The position numbers and the translations under genes are program-made. This document shows positions 1 to 7,771 of a stretch of 13,353 nucleotides of DNA, in pieces. The notes beneath the pieces were generated by a model that saw nothing but the letters and a program-made list of their open reading frames with translations, was not told the origin of the DNA and searched no databases. Source of the DNA: an uncultured Christensenella sp. (lineage in GTDB: Bacteria > Bacillota > Clostridia > Christensenellales > UBA3700); assembly GCA_910576875.1 (NCBI GenBank), contig CAJTKI010000045.1, forward strand, positions 1 to 13,353. The letters run 5' to 3'. Each line of letters starts with the position of its first letter. The stretch's first letter is position 1.

Positions 1-16
1 CAAACGCCGCGCGCTG

Positions 17-25
17 TGTTACAAT
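17..25 (+). promoter_or_regulatory. Probable extended -10 promoter element for the yicC operon (its -35 lies off the window)
   Basis: TGT followed by TACAAT (20-25) is an extended -10 element matching TATAAT at 5 of 6 positions. With a 17-nt spacer the -35 hexamer would cover positions -3 to 2. Only its last two bases are visible, and they read CA, as in TTGACA. Transcription would start near 32, giving a leader of about 23 nt before the yicC start. This is the only promoter-like site seen ahead of the long operon, but genes upstream of the window could also read in. Confidence 0.45.
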
Positions 26-54
26 ATGGCTATTCTGACACAAGGCGGTATTCT

Positions 55-936
55 ATGCGGGTTTGCAGCATGACCGGATACGGCAAAGGCGTATGCGAGC
101 GCGACGGTCAACGGATGTCGGTCGAGATTCGATCGGTCAATCACCGTTTTCTCGATCTCGCGTTCAAGATGCCCAAGAACTTTTTGTTTGCCGAAGACGC
201 TTTGCGTAAACGCATCAAAGACGCGGTCGGACGCGGACATTTGGACGTTTACGTCAATTACGAAGATCGGCGCGAACATGCGACGGACGTACAGGCGGAC
301 GCGGCGTTGGCGCAGACGTATTATCGAGCGGCAGGCGAGATCGCGCTTGCTTGCGGGATCGACTGCGACATGAGCGTGTCGGAACTGATGCGCATGCCCG
401 ACGTGTTGACGACGCGCGGCGCGGAGGCGGACGAGACGCAGTTGGCGGAGATGATCGGACTTGCTTGCGACGAAGCGCTCGTGCAGTTGGATGCGATGCG
501 CGAGCGGGAGGGCGCTTTGCTCGTGCAGGATTTGCTCGGTAAGAGCGCGGCGATCGTCGAGACGGTACGGGCGATCTCGGAGTTTGCGCCCGATATGGTC
601 GAGCAACACCGCGCCAAGGTGCGCAAACGTATATCCGAGTTTTTGCAGGCGACGCAGATCGACGAAGCACGCTTGCTCAACGAGATCGCGTTCTATTCGG
701 ACAAAGTCTGCATCGACGAAGAGACGACGAGACTGCTTACGCACACCGAGCATTTCGACGGCAAACTGCGCGCGGGCGGCGCCGTCGGCAAGCAACTGGA
801 CTTTTTGATTCAGGAGATGAACCGCGAGAGCAACACGATCGCGAGCAAATGTTGCGATATCCGCGTGTCGGAGCTTGCGATTTCGCTCAAAAACACGATC
901 GAAATGATGCGCGAACAAATTCAAAATCTCGAATGA
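55..936 (+). CDS. yicC: YicC/YloC-family endoribonuclease
   Basis: A 293-residue protein of the YicC/YloC family, close to the family's usual length of about 290. The N-terminal YicC domain opens with MRVCSMTGYG and then EIRSVNHRFLD. The C-terminal DUF1732 region carries IQEMNRESNTIASK and ends in MREQIQNLE, all family signatures. Members are known as endoribonucleases linked to small-RNA turnover; the role here is inferred by homology. The start at 55 puts the SMTGYG motif at the very N-terminus. It is preceded by a weak Shine-Dalgarno, AAGGCGG (42-48). A GTG further upstream at 16 would overlap the promoter and add unconserved residues. yicC is the first gene of the long operon; gmk follows after 29 nt. 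In many Bacillota remA lies between these two genes, but here it does not. Confidence 0.93.
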   Translation: MRVCSMTGYGKGVCERDGQRMSVEIRSVNHRFLDLAFKMPKNFLFAEDALRKRIKDAVGRGHLDVYVNYEDRREHATDVQADAALAQTYYRAAGEIALACGIDCDMSVSELMRMPDVLTTRGAEADETQLAEMIGLACDEALVQLDAMREREGALLVQDLLGKSAAIVETVRAISEFAPDMVEQHRAKVRKRISEFLQATQIDEARLLNEIAFYSDKVCIDEETTRLLTHTEHFDGKLRAGGAVGKQLDFLIQEMNRESNTIASKCCDIRVSELAISLKNTIEMMREQIQNLE

Positions 937-965
937 CGACGCGCATTCGGAATAAGGACGCAGAG

Positions 966-1592
966 ATGAAAAAACGCAAAGGATTGTTGATTGTGGTATC
1001 CGGACCGTCGGGCGCGGGCAAGGGCACGGTGTTGGCGCATGCGATCGCCGAGTGTCCCAATTTGCGCTATTCGGTGTCGGTGACGACGCGCGCGCCGCGG
1101 GAAGGCGAATGCGAAGGCGTCAATTATTTCTTCAAGACGCTCGACGAATATCAGCGGATGCTGCACGACGACGAGTTTTTGGAGCATCAGTGCGTGTACG
1201 GCAATTGCTACGGCACGCCCAAGCGCCACGTGCTGTCGATGTTGGAGCAAGGATACGACGTCGTGCTCGAAATCGACGTCAAGGGCGCTTTGGATATTAA
1301 AAACAAATTCCCCGACGCGGTCATGATCTTTCTGTCCCCGTCGTCCCGTTCGACGATCGAATCGCGTTTGCGCGCTCGGGCGAGCGAGTCGGAAGAACAG
1401 TTGCAGATCCGCATCGCCGCGGCGATCGACGAGATCAAGCAAGCGGTGCTGTACGATTACGTCGTCGTCAACGAAGACGCCGCGCAGGGCGCGCAGGATA
1501 TTCTTGCGATTATTCGCGCGGAGAAATGCAGCGTACGAGCCAACAAAAAATTTATTGACAACTTGTTATATGCAGGAGGTAACAACCTATGA
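966..1592 (+). CDS. gmk: Guanylate kinase
   Basis: A 208-residue cytosolic P-loop enzyme that phosphorylates GMP (and dGMP) to GDP using ATP, in purine nucleotide supply and recycling. The Walker A motif GPSGAGKGT spans residues 13-21. The GMP-binding region follows: VTTRAPREGE, then a YFF segment and the LEIDVKGA motif. FLSPSS and the lid region come after. Length is normal for the family (about 205). The start at 966 has an AAGGA ribosome binding site at 954-958 and begins MKKRKGLLIVVSGPSG, as homologues do. An in-frame ATG at 933 that overlaps the yicC stop would add 11 unconserved residues and has no good ribosome binding site. The 3' end overlaps rpoZ by 4 nt, so the two are probably translationally coupled. 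Codon 201 is one of the few TTA codons in the operon. Confidence 0.96.
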   Translation: MKKRKGLLIVVSGPSGAGKGTVLAHAIAECPNLRYSVSVTTRAPREGECEGVNYFFKTLDEYQRMLHDDEFLEHQCVYGNCYGTPKRHVLSMLEQGYDVVLEIDVKGALDIKNKFPDAVMIFLSPSSRSTIESRLRARASESEEQLQIRIAAAIDEIKQAVLYDYVVVNEDAAQGAQDILAIIRAEKCSVRANKKFIDNLLYAGGNNL

Positions 1593-1786
1593 TGATCGAT
1601 CCACCCATCGACAAAATTATCAAAAAGGCGGAATGCCGTTACGCACTCGTGTGCGGCGTCGCCAAACGTGCGAGACAGTTGGAAGCGCAGAATCCCGAAT
1701 TGCTCGAAGACAGCGGCATGAAAGCGATCAGCTATGCCGCGCATGAGATTTACGACGGCAAAGTCGTGATCAAACAGGAGAACTGA
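1589..1786 (+). CDS. rpoZ: DNA-directed RNA polymerase omega subunit
   Basis: A 65-residue omega subunit, which helps assemble and stabilise RNA polymerase by clamping the beta-prime subunit. Typical omega features are IDKIIKKAECRYALV near the N-terminus, the AKRARQL helix, and a C-terminal AISYAAHEIYDGKV segment (compare the usual I..A..EI..GK). The gene begins with two consecutive ATG codons (1589 and 1592). A strong AGGAGGT ribosome binding site at 1574-1580 suits either; the first gives 8-nt spacing and is chosen. It overlaps the gmk stop by 4 nt (ATGA) and shares one base with the coaBC start. The gmk-rpoZ-coaBC-priA order is conserved in Bacillota and supports the call despite the small size. 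Confidence 0.93.
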   Translation: MMIDPPIDKIIKKAECRYALVCGVAKRARQLEAQNPELLEDSGMKAISYAAHEIYDGKVVIKQEN

Positions 1787-2967
1787 TGCCCCTGAGCGGT
1801 TATCGCGTTTTGCTGGGCGTGACGGGCGGGATCGCATGCTACAAGAGCTGCGAGATCGTCTCGTCGTTGCGCAAATTCGGCGCGCAGGTAGACGTCGTCA
1901 TGACGGAGCATGCGTGCCAATTCGTTTCGCCGATGACGTTCGAGTCGCTTTCGGGCAACCGCGTCGTCAGCGATATGTTTGCGCGTCCGGAGAAATGGGA
2001 TATCGCGCACGTCTCGTTGGCGCAGCGCGCCGATCTGTGCGTGATCGCGCCGGCGACCGCCAACGTATTGGCAAAGCTGGCGTACGGGATCGCGGACGAT
2101 ATGTTGACGACGACGGCGTTGGCGTTGCGCGCGCCGCTGATCGTCGCGCCGGCGATGAACACCGCGATGTACGAACATCCCGCGACGCAGACCAATCTGC
2201 GCGTTTTGCGCGAGCGCGGCGTCGAGATTTTGGAGCCGGACAGCGGCAGATTGGCGTGCGGCGACGTGGGCAAAGGCAAGATGGCGGAACCCGCGCAGAT
2301 CGTCGAATGCATTCGCGCTCGATTGACGCAGCCGTTGGACTTGCAGGGCAAGCGCATTTTGGTCACCGCCGGCGCGACGCAGGAGAATGTGGACGGCGTT
2401 CGGTTTTTGACCAACCGTTCCAGCGGCAAGATGGGCATTGCGATCGCGCGCGCCGCAGTTGCGCGCGGGGCGCAAGTCACGCTCGTCGCAGGCATATGCA
2501 GCGCGCCGCTTCCGAGCGGATGCGAGATCGTGCGCGTACAGACGACGATGCAGATGTACGACGCGGTGACGTCGCGTTGCGAAGCGCAAGATTGGATCGT
2601 TAAGGCGGCGGCGCCCGCGGATTACCGTCCGCGCGAGATCCTGTCGGACAAAGCAAAGGGCGACGCGTTGCATCTGGATTTGGTCAAGAATCCCGATATC
2701 GCGGCGGCGGTCGGCGCGGTCAAAGGGGATCGCAAACTCATCGTTTTTTGCGCCGAAACGCGCGATTTGTTGGACAGCGCGCGGCGCAAACTCGTATCCA
2801 AACACGCCGATATGGTCGTTGCCAACGACGTGACCGCGCAGGGCGCGGGATTCGACGTCGATACCAACGTCGTTACGCTCGTGACCGAGCGCGGCGAAGA
2901 GCCGTTGGAGCTGATGACCAAAGATCGTTTGGCGCACGTATTGCTGGATAGGATTTTGCGGCTATGA
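1786..2967 (+). CDS. coaBC: Bifunctional phosphopantothenoylcysteine decarboxylase / phosphopantothenate-cysteine ligase
   Basis: A 393-residue bifunctional enzyme of CoA synthesis. The CoaB half joins cysteine to 4'-phosphopantothenate (CTP-dependent in bacteria); the FMN-dependent CoaC half decarboxylates the product to 4'-phosphopantetheine. CoaC is N-terminal (about 1-180), with GVTGGIA, active-site His75 in AHVSL, Asn125 in PAMNTAMYE and Cys158 in LACGDVGKGKM. CoaB (about 188-393) has GKRILVTAGAT, Asn210 in TNRSSGKMG, and Lys289 in SDKAKG followed by LVKNPDI. These five residues fall at the same numbers as the catalytic residues of E. coli Dfp, so both activities are expected. The start shares one base with the rpoZ stop (TGATG), and the stop overlaps priA by 4 nt. 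No changes in key residues are seen. Confidence 0.97.
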   Translation: MPLSGYRVLLGVTGGIACYKSCEIVSSLRKFGAQVDVVMTEHACQFVSPMTFESLSGNRVVSDMFARPEKWDIAHVSLAQRADLCVIAPATANVLAKLAYGIADDMLTTTALALRAPLIVAPAMNTAMYEHPATQTNLRVLRERGVEILEPDSGRLACGDVGKGKMAEPAQIVECIRARLTQPLDLQGKRILVTAGATQENVDGVRFLTNRSSGKMGIAIARAAVARGAQVTLVAGICSAPLPSGCEIVRVQTTMQMYDAVTSRCEAQDWIVKAAAPADYRPREILSDKAKGDALHLDLVKNPDIAAAVGAVKGDRKLIVFCAETRDLLDSARRKLVSKHADMVVANDVTAQGAGFDVDTNVVTLVTERGEEPLELMTKDRLAHVLLDRILRL

Positions 2968-5159
2968 TCGCGCGGGTGATCGTCGATATCGCCGCGGCGC
3001 AGACCGACAAAATTTTCGATTATTCCGTACCCGAAGGAATGCGTCTCGACGCAGGAGATCGGGTGCTTGTTCCGTTCGGGAGCAAACGCGTCGAAGGATT
3101 CTGTATCGAGATGCGCGAGCACAGCGATTGCGAGACGCTCAAAGACGTCGCGGCGCGGCTGGACGATTTTACCGCGATCACGCCCGAGATGTTGCAGTTG
3201 ATGGAATACATGAAGACGCGCTTTTATCTGCGATATGCGGACAGTTTGCGCTTGTTTATTCCGTCCAAACTGCGCGGGGGACGCATACGCGAATGCGTGC
3301 GCTATTACGTCGAATGCGCGCCCGGGTACACGACGGAACAGATTTTGGAGCAAATCCCCAAGCGCGCCAAGGCGCAGCGCGCGCTCGTCGAGCGGTTGCG
3401 CGACGGCGGAGAGTTCCAAAGCGCGTTGTCGAGCGAATTTTCGGCGACGTCGATCGACGCGTTGATCGACAAAGGCTTGCTCGTGCGTACGTCGCGGCAG
3501 GTGTACCGCACGCCTCCGGGCATTGCGGCGGACGGCGCCCGACAGGTGACGTTGACCGCGGCGCAGCAAGGCGCGCTCGATCGGATATTTGCCGCGTCGG
3601 GAGAGACGGTGCTGTTGCACGGCGTGACCGGCAGCGGCAAGACGATGGTGTATATGCGCGCGATCGCCCGCGTGCTGGAACAGGGCAAGACGGCGATCAT
3701 GCTCGTGCCGGAGATTTCGCTGACGCCGCAGATGTCGCGCAATTTCCGCGCGTTTTTCGGCGATACCGTCGCGATGTTGCATAGCGGATTGTCGGACGGC
3801 GAACGGCTGGACGAATGGTTGCGTTTGTTGCGCGGACAAGCCCGCATCGTCGTCGGCGCGCGTTCGGCGATTTTCGCGCCGTTGCGGGACGTGGGACTGA
3901 TCGTCGTGGACGAAGAGCACGATTCCAGTTATACGAGCGAATCCAACCCGCGCTATCGGACGGTAGACATTGCGCGTTGGCGCGCGCGATACGGCGGAGC
4001 CAAGGTCGTATTGGGCAGCGCGACGCCGTCGGTCGAAAGCTATCTTGCCGCGCGCCGCGGGGAATACGAATTGATTTCGATGCCCGACCGCGTCGGCAAC
4101 CGCGCGATGCCCAAGATGCAGATCGTCGATATGTCGCATGAGATTTTGCGCGGCAACGACAGTATCTTTTCGGCGCAATTGTCCGAGCAGTTGCGGCGTA
4201 CCGTCGAGCGGGGCGAACAGGCGATGCTCTTTCTCAACCGTCGCGGACACTCGTCGTTCGTGATGTGCCGCAAGTGCGGATACATCGCCAAATGCAGCGA
4301 TTGCGACGTGACGCTGACGTATCATTCGGTGGATCGGCAGCTGAAGTGCCACTTTTGCGGCAAGCGCTTTCAGATGCTGAGTCGGTGTCCGGATTGCGGT
4401 AGCGAAGAGATTCGGTACGGCAAGATCGGCACGCAGCGCGTCGTGGAAGAGATTCGCAAGCTGTTGCCCGACGTCGGCATACTGCGCATGGACAACGAGA
4501 CGACCGCGACCAAAACCGCGTACTTGGACATTCTCGGCGCGTTCGCCAACAAAGAAGCCCAGATACTCGTCGGCACGCAGATGATTGCGAAGGGGCATGA
4601 TTTTTCGGACGTGACGCTGGTCGGGATTTTGGACGCGGACATGAGTCTGTACCACAACGATTATCGCAGCAACGAACGCACGTTCCAATTGGTTACGCAG
4701 GTCGCGGGGCGCGCGGGACGCAGCGTCAAGCCGGGACAGGTGATCTTGCAGACTTTTTCGCCGCGGCACTTCGTGTATCGCTACGCGAGCGAATACGATT
4801 ATCGCGGTTTTTTCGAAAAGGAGAACAACGCGCGGCAGACGACCGGATTTCCGCCGTACTCGACGATCGTACGCATTTTGATGAGCGGCGAGCAGGAGCA
4901 GAAGGTCATCGACACGGCAAAACGCATGTATGCCGACGTGCACGATTATGCGACGGCGCAACGCGAGCGTTTTCTGTACGTACAGGCGATGAAGTCTCCC
5001 GTCGCGCGCATTCAGAACAAGTACCGCTATCAGATTCTGATGCGGCTCAATCGGCAAGACGAAGAGACGACGATTCGCAATTTATACGCCGTTGCGGACC
5101 GCAACCGCGCCAACGGCGTAACCGTCTTTGCGGAGATCAATCCGCAGAGTTTATCTTAG
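2964..5159 (+). CDS. priA: Primosomal replication restart helicase PriA
   Basis: A 731-residue superfamily 2 DNA helicase that recognises abandoned replication forks and reloads the replisome through the primosome. The N-terminal 3'-DNA-binding domain begins ARVIVDIAAAQTDKIFDYSV. Walker A GVTGSGKT is at residues 220-227 and the DEEH box at 316-319. The zinc-binding insertion (about 435-480) has paired CxxC motifs: CRKCG, CSDC, CHFCG and CPDCG. Helicase motifs GTQMIAKGHDF, ILDADMSL and QVAGRAGR follow. Length is typical for clostridia; the Bacillus protein is somewhat longer. The start overlaps the coaBC stop (ATGA); def begins 10 nt after its stop. The antisense strand is open in codon register across almost the whole gene, a composition effect. 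TTA codons occur only near the end (707 and 730). Confidence 0.97.
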   Translation: MIARVIVDIAAAQTDKIFDYSVPEGMRLDAGDRVLVPFGSKRVEGFCIEMREHSDCETLKDVAARLDDFTAITPEMLQLMEYMKTRFYLRYADSLRLFIPSKLRGGRIRECVRYYVECAPGYTTEQILEQIPKRAKAQRALVERLRDGGEFQSALSSEFSATSIDALIDKGLLVRTSRQVYRTPPGIAADGARQVTLTAAQQGALDRIFAASGETVLLHGVTGSGKTMVYMRAIARVLEQGKTAIMLVPEISLTPQMSRNFRAFFGDTVAMLHSGLSDGERLDEWLRLLRGQARIVVGARSAIFAPLRDVGLIVVDEEHDSSYTSESNPRYRTVDIARWRARYGGAKVVLGSATPSVESYLAARRGEYELISMPDRVGNRAMPKMQIVDMSHEILRGNDSIFSAQLSEQLRRTVERGEQAMLFLNRRGHSSFVMCRKCGYIAKCSDCDVTLTYHSVDRQLKCHFCGKRFQMLSRCPDCGSEEIRYGKIGTQRVVEEIRKLLPDVGILRMDNETTATKTAYLDILGAFANKEAQILVGTQMIAKGHDFSDVTLVGILDADMSLYHNDYRSNERTFQLVTQVAGRAGRSVKPGQVILQTFSPRHFVYRYASEYDYRGFFEKENNARQTTGFPPYSTIVRILMSGEQEQKVIDTAKRMYADVHDYATAQRERFLYVQAMKSPVARIQNKYRYQILMRLNRQDEETTIRNLYAVADRNRANGVTVFAEINPQSLS

Positions 5160-5169
5160 GAGAAAGACT

Positions 5170-5616
5170 ATGGCATTGAGAGACATTGTGATGGACACCA
5201 ATCCGCAGTTGCGCAAGGTCAGTCGACCGGTGACGGCGTTCGACGCCAAACTCGCCAAACTGCTCGACGACATGCGTCAGACGATGCACGCCGCGGACGG
5301 CTGCGGGCTTGCCGCGCCGCAAGTGGGGATTTTGCGCAGACTTGCGGTCGTCGAAGCGGACGACGTGTATTTGGAATTGATCAACCCGACGTTTGTCGAG
5401 ACGAGCGGAGAGCAGATCGGACCGGAAGCGTGTCTGAGCGTCAAGGATCGATCCTGCGACGTCAAACGTCCGTATCGGATCACGATCGCGTACCAAAACC
5501 GCGACGGCAAACCGATGCGCAAGACGCTGGAAGGATTCGTTGCGCGCGCATGCTGCCACGAGATGGATCATCTGGACGGCGTACTGTTTTATGACAAGGA
5601 GTATCGTCAGCGCTGA
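5170..5616 (+). CDS. def: Peptide deformylase
   Basis: A 148-residue metal-dependent hydrolase that removes the formyl group from the initiator Met of new proteins. Motif 1 is GCGLAAPQ (44-51). Motif 2 is EACLS (86-90) with metal ligand Cys88. Motif 3 is HEMDH (130-134), with the two His ligands and the catalytic Glu131. The Ala in motif 2 is unusual, since the family norm is EGCLS, and a second Cys (129) sits just before motif 3. All catalytic residues are present, so it is probably active. The start at 5170 has an AGGAG ribosome binding site at 5158-5162, which overlaps the priA stop. The pairing with fmt, which adds the same formyl group and shares one base at the junction, is the standard def-fmt arrangement. 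Confidence 0.95.
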   Translation: MALRDIVMDTNPQLRKVSRPVTAFDAKLAKLLDDMRQTMHAADGCGLAAPQVGILRRLAVVEADDVYLELINPTFVETSGEQIGPEACLSVKDRSCDVKRPYRITIAYQNRDGKPMRKTLEGFVARACCHEMDHLDGVLFYDKEYRQR

Positions 5617-6545
5617 TGCGAATTATATTTTTGGGAACGCCCGATTTTGCCGTCCCGTCGCTGGAAGCGTTGGCGGCGAGCAGCCACGACGTCGTCGCGG
5701 TCGTTACGCAACCCGACAAACCGGGCAACCGCAACGTCTTGCAACCTTGCGCGGTCAAGCGCAAGGCGCAGGAATTGGGATTGCCGATTTTGCAATACGA
5801 GCGTCTGTCGCGGCAAGGCGCGGACGATTTGCGCGCGTTGTCGCCCGATCTGATGGTGACGTGCGCGTTCGGACAGATTTTGTCCGACGAAATCCTTGCG
5901 ATCGCGCCGCACGGCGTGCTGAACGTACACGGATCGTTGTTGCCGCGCTATCGCGGCGCAAGTCCGATCCAGAGCGCGGTGCTCAACGGCGACGCGCAGA
6001 CGGGCGTGACGATCATGCGTACCGTGCGCGAAGTGGACAGCGGCGATATTCTGTTGCAGGTGACTACGCCGATCTTGCCGCGCGAAACGGCGGGAGAGCT
6101 GTTTGAGCGACTGGCGCAGACGGGGGCTTGCGCGATCGTGCAGGCGGCGGACGCGATCGAGCGCGGCGAAGCGACGTTTACGCCGCAGGATCACGCGCAG
6201 GCGACGTACTGCCGCATGCTGGACAAGGAGAGCGGGCGGATCGATTGGACGCGCAGCGCGATCGAGTTGACGCGGCACATCGACGGGATGACGCCGTGGC
6301 CGTCGGCGTTTACGCATACGCCGCAGGGCAAACTGCTTAAAATCTGGCGCGCCGACGCGAGCGACGACATTGCCGCGCCGAGCGGCACGCTCGTAAGCAA
6401 AGGCGGGCGCGTTTGGGTCGCGTGCGGCAAAGGCAGTCTGGAATTGCTCGAAGTGCAGCCCGAGGGCAAAAAGCGCATGCGCGCCGCAGAGTTTGCCGCG
6501 GGATACGGACGGCTCGACGGCGAGCGGCTGGGAGAGCGTACGTGA
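5616..6545 (+). CDS. fmt: Methionyl-tRNA formyltransferase
   Basis: A 309-residue enzyme that transfers a formyl group from 10-formyl-tetrahydrofolate to Met-tRNA(fMet) for translation initiation. The N-terminal formyltransferase domain (about 1-190) begins RIIFLGTPDFAVPSLEAL and contains NVHGSLLPRYRGASPI, with catalytic Asn103 and His105 and the SLLP signature. Asp141 lies in EVDSGD and matches Asp144 of E. coli. The substrate loop QPDKPGNRNVLQPCAVK is near residues 32-48. The C-terminal tRNA-binding domain includes the W..HIDGMTPWPSAFT region. Length is normal. The start shares one base with the def stop (TGATG) and the stop overlaps rsmB by 4 nt (GTGA), so translational coupling on both sides is likely. 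Confidence 0.97.
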   Translation: MRIIFLGTPDFAVPSLEALAASSHDVVAVVTQPDKPGNRNVLQPCAVKRKAQELGLPILQYERLSRQGADDLRALSPDLMVTCAFGQILSDEILAIAPHGVLNVHGSLLPRYRGASPIQSAVLNGDAQTGVTIMRTVREVDSGDILLQVTTPILPRETAGELFERLAQTGACAIVQAADAIERGEATFTPQDHAQATYCRMLDKESGRIDWTRSAIELTRHIDGMTPWPSAFTHTPQGKLLKIWRADASDDIAAPSGTLVSKGGRVWVACGKGSLELLEVQPEGKKRMRAAEFAAGYGRLDGERLGERT

Positions 6546-7771
6546 GCGATTATCTGCTTTGTTATCGGATCTTGAACGACGTGTGTCGGGACGGCGCTTA
6601 CAGCAACGCCGCATTGTCCCGCGCACTCGAAGAAGCGGACAACGGCGCGTGGCTAACCCGTATGGTATACGGCGTGTTGTCGCGCGAAATCACATTGGAC
6701 TATTATATCGACGCGTTGGCGTCCAAGTCGCCCAAAGCGCAGATACGGATCTTGCTGCGCATGGGCATCTATCAATTGGCGTACATGGACGGTACGCCCG
6801 ATTATGCGGCGGTGCATACCTGCGTGCAGGCATGCGCGCAGATCGGCAAGCCCGCGCTCAAAGGATTCGTCAACGCGGTGTTGCAGGCGTTTGTCCGCAA
6901 TCGCCCGTTGTTGCCGGACGATCCGATCCGATCGTTGGGCGTGCGCGCGTCGTTGCCGACGTGGTTGACGCGCATGTTGACGCAGCAGTACGGATACGAT
7001 TGCGCGGAGCGGTTTTTGACCGCGCCGTCTTGCGATGCGGAACACGTGCGGCACAACCCGCGCAAGACGACGGCGCAGGACGCGGAGCAAAGGCTCGCGC
7101 GGATCGGCGGCGCGCGTCCGGACGGTATCGGCGGTTGGTACGTCCGCAATACGCCGCAGTTGCGCAAACTGTTCGATCGCGGAATCGTCACGATTCAGAG
7201 CGAGACGTCCGTGCGGTGTTGCATGCAGTTGGACGCGCGGGCGGACGAGACGATTCTCGACGCATGCGCGGCGCCCGGCGGCAAGAGCGTATATTTGTCC
7301 GAGCGCGCGCGCAAGGTCGTCGCATGCGAATTGCATCCGCATCGCGCGCGTTTGATCGAAGCGTATGCGCGCCGTATGGGCGCGGACAACATCGAGACGG
7401 TCTGCGCGGATATGACGCGTCCGCGTCCCGATTGGAACGGGATGTTCGACGCGGTGCTATGCGACGTGCCTTGCAGCGGACTGGGCGTGCGCGCCAAGAA
7501 GCCGGAACTCGTCCGCAATCTGTCGCCCGAGACGTTGGACGAATTGCACGACGTCCAATTCGCGATTTTGCAGACCTGCTCGGCGTACGTTGCGCCGAAC
7601 GGGCGGTTGGTATATGCGACCTGCACCGTGACCGAGCGCGAAAACGGCGCCGTGATCCAACGGTTTTTGCTCGCGAATCCGCAATGGAAATGCGTCTCGC
7701 AGACGCAGTATCTGCCGGACGGCAGCGGCAAGGACGGCTTTTTCGTCGCGCGCTTGGAGAGAACGGCATGA
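6542..7771 (+). CDS. rsmB: 16S rRNA (cytosine-967-C5)-methyltransferase RsmB
   Basis: A 409-residue SAM-dependent methyltransferase that makes m5C967 (E. coli numbering) in 16S rRNA. An N-terminal NusB-like RNA-binding domain (about 1-125) contains GAYSNAALSRAL and IRILLRMGIYQLAYMD. The catalytic Rossmann domain has SAM motif DACAAPGGKS (240-249), motif IV DVPCSGLG with Cys311, and motif VI YATCTVTERENG with the nucleophile Cys361. The start is inferred to be GTG at 6542, which overlaps the fmt stop and follows GGGAGAG at 6530-6536. No ATG start fits the conserved N-terminus. It is somewhat shorter than the Bacillus protein (about 447). Unlike its neighbours it carries two CTA codons (38 and 306). 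A second reading frame is also open through the first part of the gene, but it is Arg-rich and not credible. Confidence 0.94.
   Translation: MSDYLLCYRILNDVCRDGAYSNAALSRALEEADNGAWLTRMVYGVLSREITLDYYIDALASKSPKAQIRILLRMGIYQLAYMDGTPDYAAVHTCVQACAQIGKPALKGFVNAVLQAFVRNRPLLPDDPIRSLGVRASLPTWLTRMLTQQYGYDCAERFLTAPSCDAEHVRHNPRKTTAQDAEQRLARIGGARPDGIGGWYVRNTPQLRKLFDRGIVTIQSETSVRCCMQLDARADETILDACAAPGGKSVYLSERARKVVACELHPHRARLIEAYARRMGADNIETVCADMTRPRPDWNGMFDAVLCDVPCSGLGVRAKKPELVRNLSPETLDELHDVQFAILQTCSAYVAPNGRLVYATCTVTERENGAVIQRFLLANPQWKCVSQTQYLPDGSGKDGFFVARLERTA

Noticed and set aside
933..965. Upstream gmk start at ATG 933 overlapping the yicC stop
   Set aside because: The overlap looks like others in the operon, but it would add 11 unconserved residues. 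ATG 966 has a spaced AAGGA and gives the normal N-terminus.
2622..5057. An 811-codon open frame on the - strand opposite coaBC and priA
   Set aside because: It is in exact codon register with priA and stays open only because the sense genes lack TTA, CTA and TCA. Its protein is Arg/His-rich with no recognisable domain, while priA on the other strand has every family motif.
6493..7767. Open second frame on the + strand through the end of fmt and most of rsmB, continuous with rlmN
   Set aside because: It would make a 776-residue fusion with rlmN, but the first 425 residues are Arg-rich low-complexity shadow sequence. RlmN has its own start, ribosome binding site and normal N-terminus at 7768.
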